Assembly: GCA_012842545.1 (NCBI GenBank)
Contig: DUSQ01000043.1
Location: 1 to 25,503, forward strand
Length of the DNA: 25,503 nt
Origin: Coprothermobacter sp.
GTDB taxonomy: Bacteria > Coprothermobacterota > Coprothermobacteria > Coprothermobacterales > Coprothermobacteraceae
Direction of reading: 5' to 3'
Numbering within the stretch: position 1 is the stretch's first letter; the number at the start of each line of letters is the position of its first letter. Shown here one piece after another: positions 23,868 through 25,503 of this stretch. The notes beneath the pieces were generated by a model. That model saw only the letters and a program-made list of their open reading frames with translations. It had not been told where the DNA came from and did not search any database. Both the position numbers and the translations under genes were made by a program.

Positions 23868-24416
23868 CTATTCGTAAACCTTCTTATACGGAATCCCTAT
23901 GAAAGGAAGATTCCGGTAATATTCCGCATAATCAAGTCCGTACCCAACAACAAATGCATTAGGTATTTCGAAACCAACGTAGTTCAGATTCACGTCCACT
24001 AAACGTCTTTCCTTTTTATCCAGCAAAGTGCACACTGCCAGACTTGCTGGCTTGCGAGCAGAAAGTAGTTCCAGAAGATGCTGCATGGTTACTCCAGTGT
24101 CAACAATGTCTTCCACAACGATGACATGACGTCCCTCAACAGATATGTCCAAATCTTTCAAAATCTTCACAATACCAGAAGACTCGGTACCACTACCATA
24201 GCTGGAAACCTGCATAAAGTCAACGTGGACTGGTATATTGACATACCTTATTAAATCTGAAAGAAACACAAAAGCTCCCTTTAATATGCCAACAAGCAGT
24301 GGGATCTTACCCTCGTAGTCACGCGAGATCTGGTTAGCTAACTCTGCGACCTTGGCTTGTAACTCGCTCTCACTAATGAGGACTCTTTCAACTGTGTCAG
24401 CAGTACCAAGTTCCAT
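23868..24416 (-). CDS. hpt: hypoxanthine phosphoribosyltransferase
   Basis: A 182-residue purine salvage enzyme making IMP or GMP from hypoxanthine or guanine and PRPP. Present are GILKGAFVFLSDLIR, VDFMQVSSYG, the PRPP motif VIVVEDIVDTGVT (about 98-110) and VGYGLDYAEYYRNLPFIG. ATG 24416 overlaps the tilS stop (TGATG) with GGAGG seven bases upstream; a TTG one codon earlier is less likely. Confidence 0.97.
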   Translation of the reverse strand: MELGTADTVERVLISESELQAKVAELANQISRDYEGKIPLLVGILKGAFVFLSDLIRYVNIPVHVDFMQVSSYGSGTESSGIVKILKDLDISVEGRHVIVVEDIVDTGVTMQHLLELLSARKPASLAVCTLLDKKERRLVDVNLNYVGFEIPNAFVVGYGLDYAEYYRNLPFIGIPYKKVYE

Positions 24417-25360
24417 CAAAGCACCTCCACAACAAAAAATTCTCTATACACTCTCAAGACAAAATTGCCAAAATTCCTATCACGAATCTTACTTACACAG
24501 TTCAACGCATCCTCCAAGTGTCCACGACTTGCTACTTCTCCTTGAAGCGACTTCACAGCCAAGTAAAAAAGCACAAGCTGTGAACTGCGTGAGTAAGAAA
24601 GAAAAGCTTTACGTCTCAATTTTAGCATTTTAGGTGCTCTTTCTAGCGTAAGTTGGTCAAGTAGTCTGCTTCCTTGTTCTTCCACAAACTCCCTGAACAC
24701 TGACATGGACATAAGGCTGGAATAAAGAGTTTTCATCACATCGTAACCCAGCAGCTCCGACCAAAAAGGAAGGAGTTCATGCCTGATCTTATTTCGCTTG
24801 TAGTCAGAAAGTAAATTGGTACTGTCTTCCCTAAAAGGAATATCCAGACGCGTTCTGTATTCTGCAATTTCTTTACTCATTACCCTCAAAAGCGGCTTCG
24901 CCCATGGGTCTTCGTAAATTCTCGGACCTGCAGCTCCCATCAAACCAGCGCCACGACTAATCCTCAAGACCAAGGTCTCCACAGCGTCGTCAGCATGGTG
25001 GGCAGTCCAGATCCGGTCGGCTCTTACTTGATCCATGACTTCTAGAAGAAAAGCTCTTCTGTGGTTGCGCAAGGTGTTCTCGTCACAGTACACTTTGGGA
25101 CTCAAAGTACCAACTACAACTGGAAAGCCACAGTTTTGTGCATATTGAATTACTAACTTCACATCCTGTATTGTGTCTCGTCTGATCCCGTGATTAAGAG
25201 TTGCTACGACGATATTTTGTGGCAAGTGGTTTTCAAATCTCTTTACAAGATGCAGCAAGACCATAGAGTCTTCTCCCCCAGATACCGCTAAAACGATTCC
25301 ATGGGTTCCTACTATTTCGGGGTTACTTCTTAAAGTATTGATGAAAGTTCTTTCTAGCAT
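24416..25360 (-). CDS. tilS: tRNA(Ile)-lysidine synthase
   Basis: Makes lysidine at C34 of tRNA-Ile(CAU), so that it reads AUA and not AUG. The ATP pyrophosphatase P-loop SGGEDS is at residues 27-32. ATLNHGIRRDT, TAHHADDAVETLVLRISRGAGL and FREDSTN are conserved family blocks. At 314 residues it is the short type that lacks the C-terminal domain of the E. coli enzyme, as in Aquifex. The ATG at 25360 is the only usable start before the P-loop, yet no ribosome binding site precedes it, and the tRNA-Met 3' end is only 24 bases upstream. Confidence 0.96.
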   Translation of the reverse strand: MLERTFINTLRSNPEIVGTHGIVLAVSGGEDSMVLLHLVKRFENHLPQNIVVATLNHGIRRDTIQDVKLVIQYAQNCGFPVVVGTLSPKVYCDENTLRNHRRAFLLEVMDQVRADRIWTAHHADDAVETLVLRISRGAGLMGAAGPRIYEDPWAKPLLRVMSKEIAEYRTRLDIPFREDSTNLLSDYKRNKIRHELLPFWSELLGYDVMKTLYSSLMSMSVFREFVEEQGSRLLDQLTLERAPKMLKLRRKAFLSYSRSSQLVLFYLAVKSLQGEVASRGHLEDALNCVSKIRDRNFGNFVLRVYREFFVVEVL

Positions 25361-25384
25361 AACAGATATATGTTAACAGTGTTT

Positions 25385-25459
25385 TGGTGGCGGCGCAGGG
25401 AATCGAACCCCGGACACGGCGGGTATGAGCCGCCTGCTCTACCTCTGAGCTACGCCGCC
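25385..25459 (-). tRNA. tRNA-Met (elongator, anticodon CAT)
   Basis: A 75-nt tRNA with encoded CCA. The acceptor GGCGGCG pairs fully with CGCCGCC, including G1:C72, so it is not the initiator. The anticodon stem GGCGG/CCGCC encloses CTCATAC, giving CAT (complement of 25425-25427). Overall it resembles Firmicutes elongator tRNA-Met. CAT could also mark tRNA-Ile2, a lysidine substrate, which I cannot fully exclude; tilS is the next gene. Confidence 0.92.
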
Positions 25460-25472
25460 ATATAAAAAAACA

Positions 25473-25503
<31 letters not shown>

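Overview
The window looks like chromosomal core DNA of a thermophilic or deep-branching fermentative anaerobe. The basis is Firmicutes-like gene order (yebC-ruvCAB-queA-tgt-secDF and apt-rel-dtd; tilS-hpt-ftsH), a short TilS, a two-piece methylmalonyl-CoA mutase, a Na+-pumping decarboxylase, and intermediate GC. Coprothermobacter would fit this picture, but that is an inference from gene content and not a proven assignment. There are no phage genes, insertion sequences, CRISPR arrays or defence genes. Nearly everything lies on the minus strand, and genes commonly overlap or abut.

Layout, in minus-strand transcription order from the right edge. (1) The 3' part of a probable initiator tRNA-fMet and an elongator tRNA-Met lead directly into tilS, hpt and ftsH. 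(2) Without a break these run into a propionate module: methylmalonyl-CoA mutase large subunit, B12-binding small subunit, MeaB chaperone, epimerase, then the four subunits of a sodium-pumping methylmalonyl-CoA decarboxylase (alpha, gamma/delta, biotin carrier, beta). An MIO-type aromatic amino acid/histidine ammonia-lyase closes the run. (3) A promoter at about 13607-13636 starts the next block: yebC, ruvC, ruvA, ruvB, queH, queA, tgt, secD, secF, apt, rel, dtd. (4) A small CxxC carboxymuconolactone-decarboxylase-like gene has its own promoter with an overlapping palindrome. (5) A two-gene ABC-2 export system follows. (6) The left edge holds tRNA-Ala(CGC) on the plus strand, and tRNA-Leu(GAG) plus a partial tRNA on the minus strand behind a near-consensus promoter.

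How the genes work together: the mutase, MeaB, epimerase and decarboxylase form a complete route from succinyl-CoA to propionyl-CoA plus CO2, coupled to Na+ export. queA, tgt and queH are three steps of queuosine tRNA modification. RuvABC resolves Holliday junctions. SecDF assists protein export. Apt and Hpt salvage purines, Rel makes and degrades (p)ppGpp, and Dtd proofreads D-aminoacyl-tRNA.

The most unusual observations are a tRNA-guanine transglycosylase with no trace of its zinc-binding cysteines, a B12-binding mutase subunit in which all three signature motifs are altered, a Rel protein whose reading frame extends upstream to an ATT codon with a good ribosome binding site, an ammonia-lyase placed at the end of the propionate operon, and a tilS gene with no ribosome binding site directly after a tRNA. 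I did not find a wholly novel multi-gene system.
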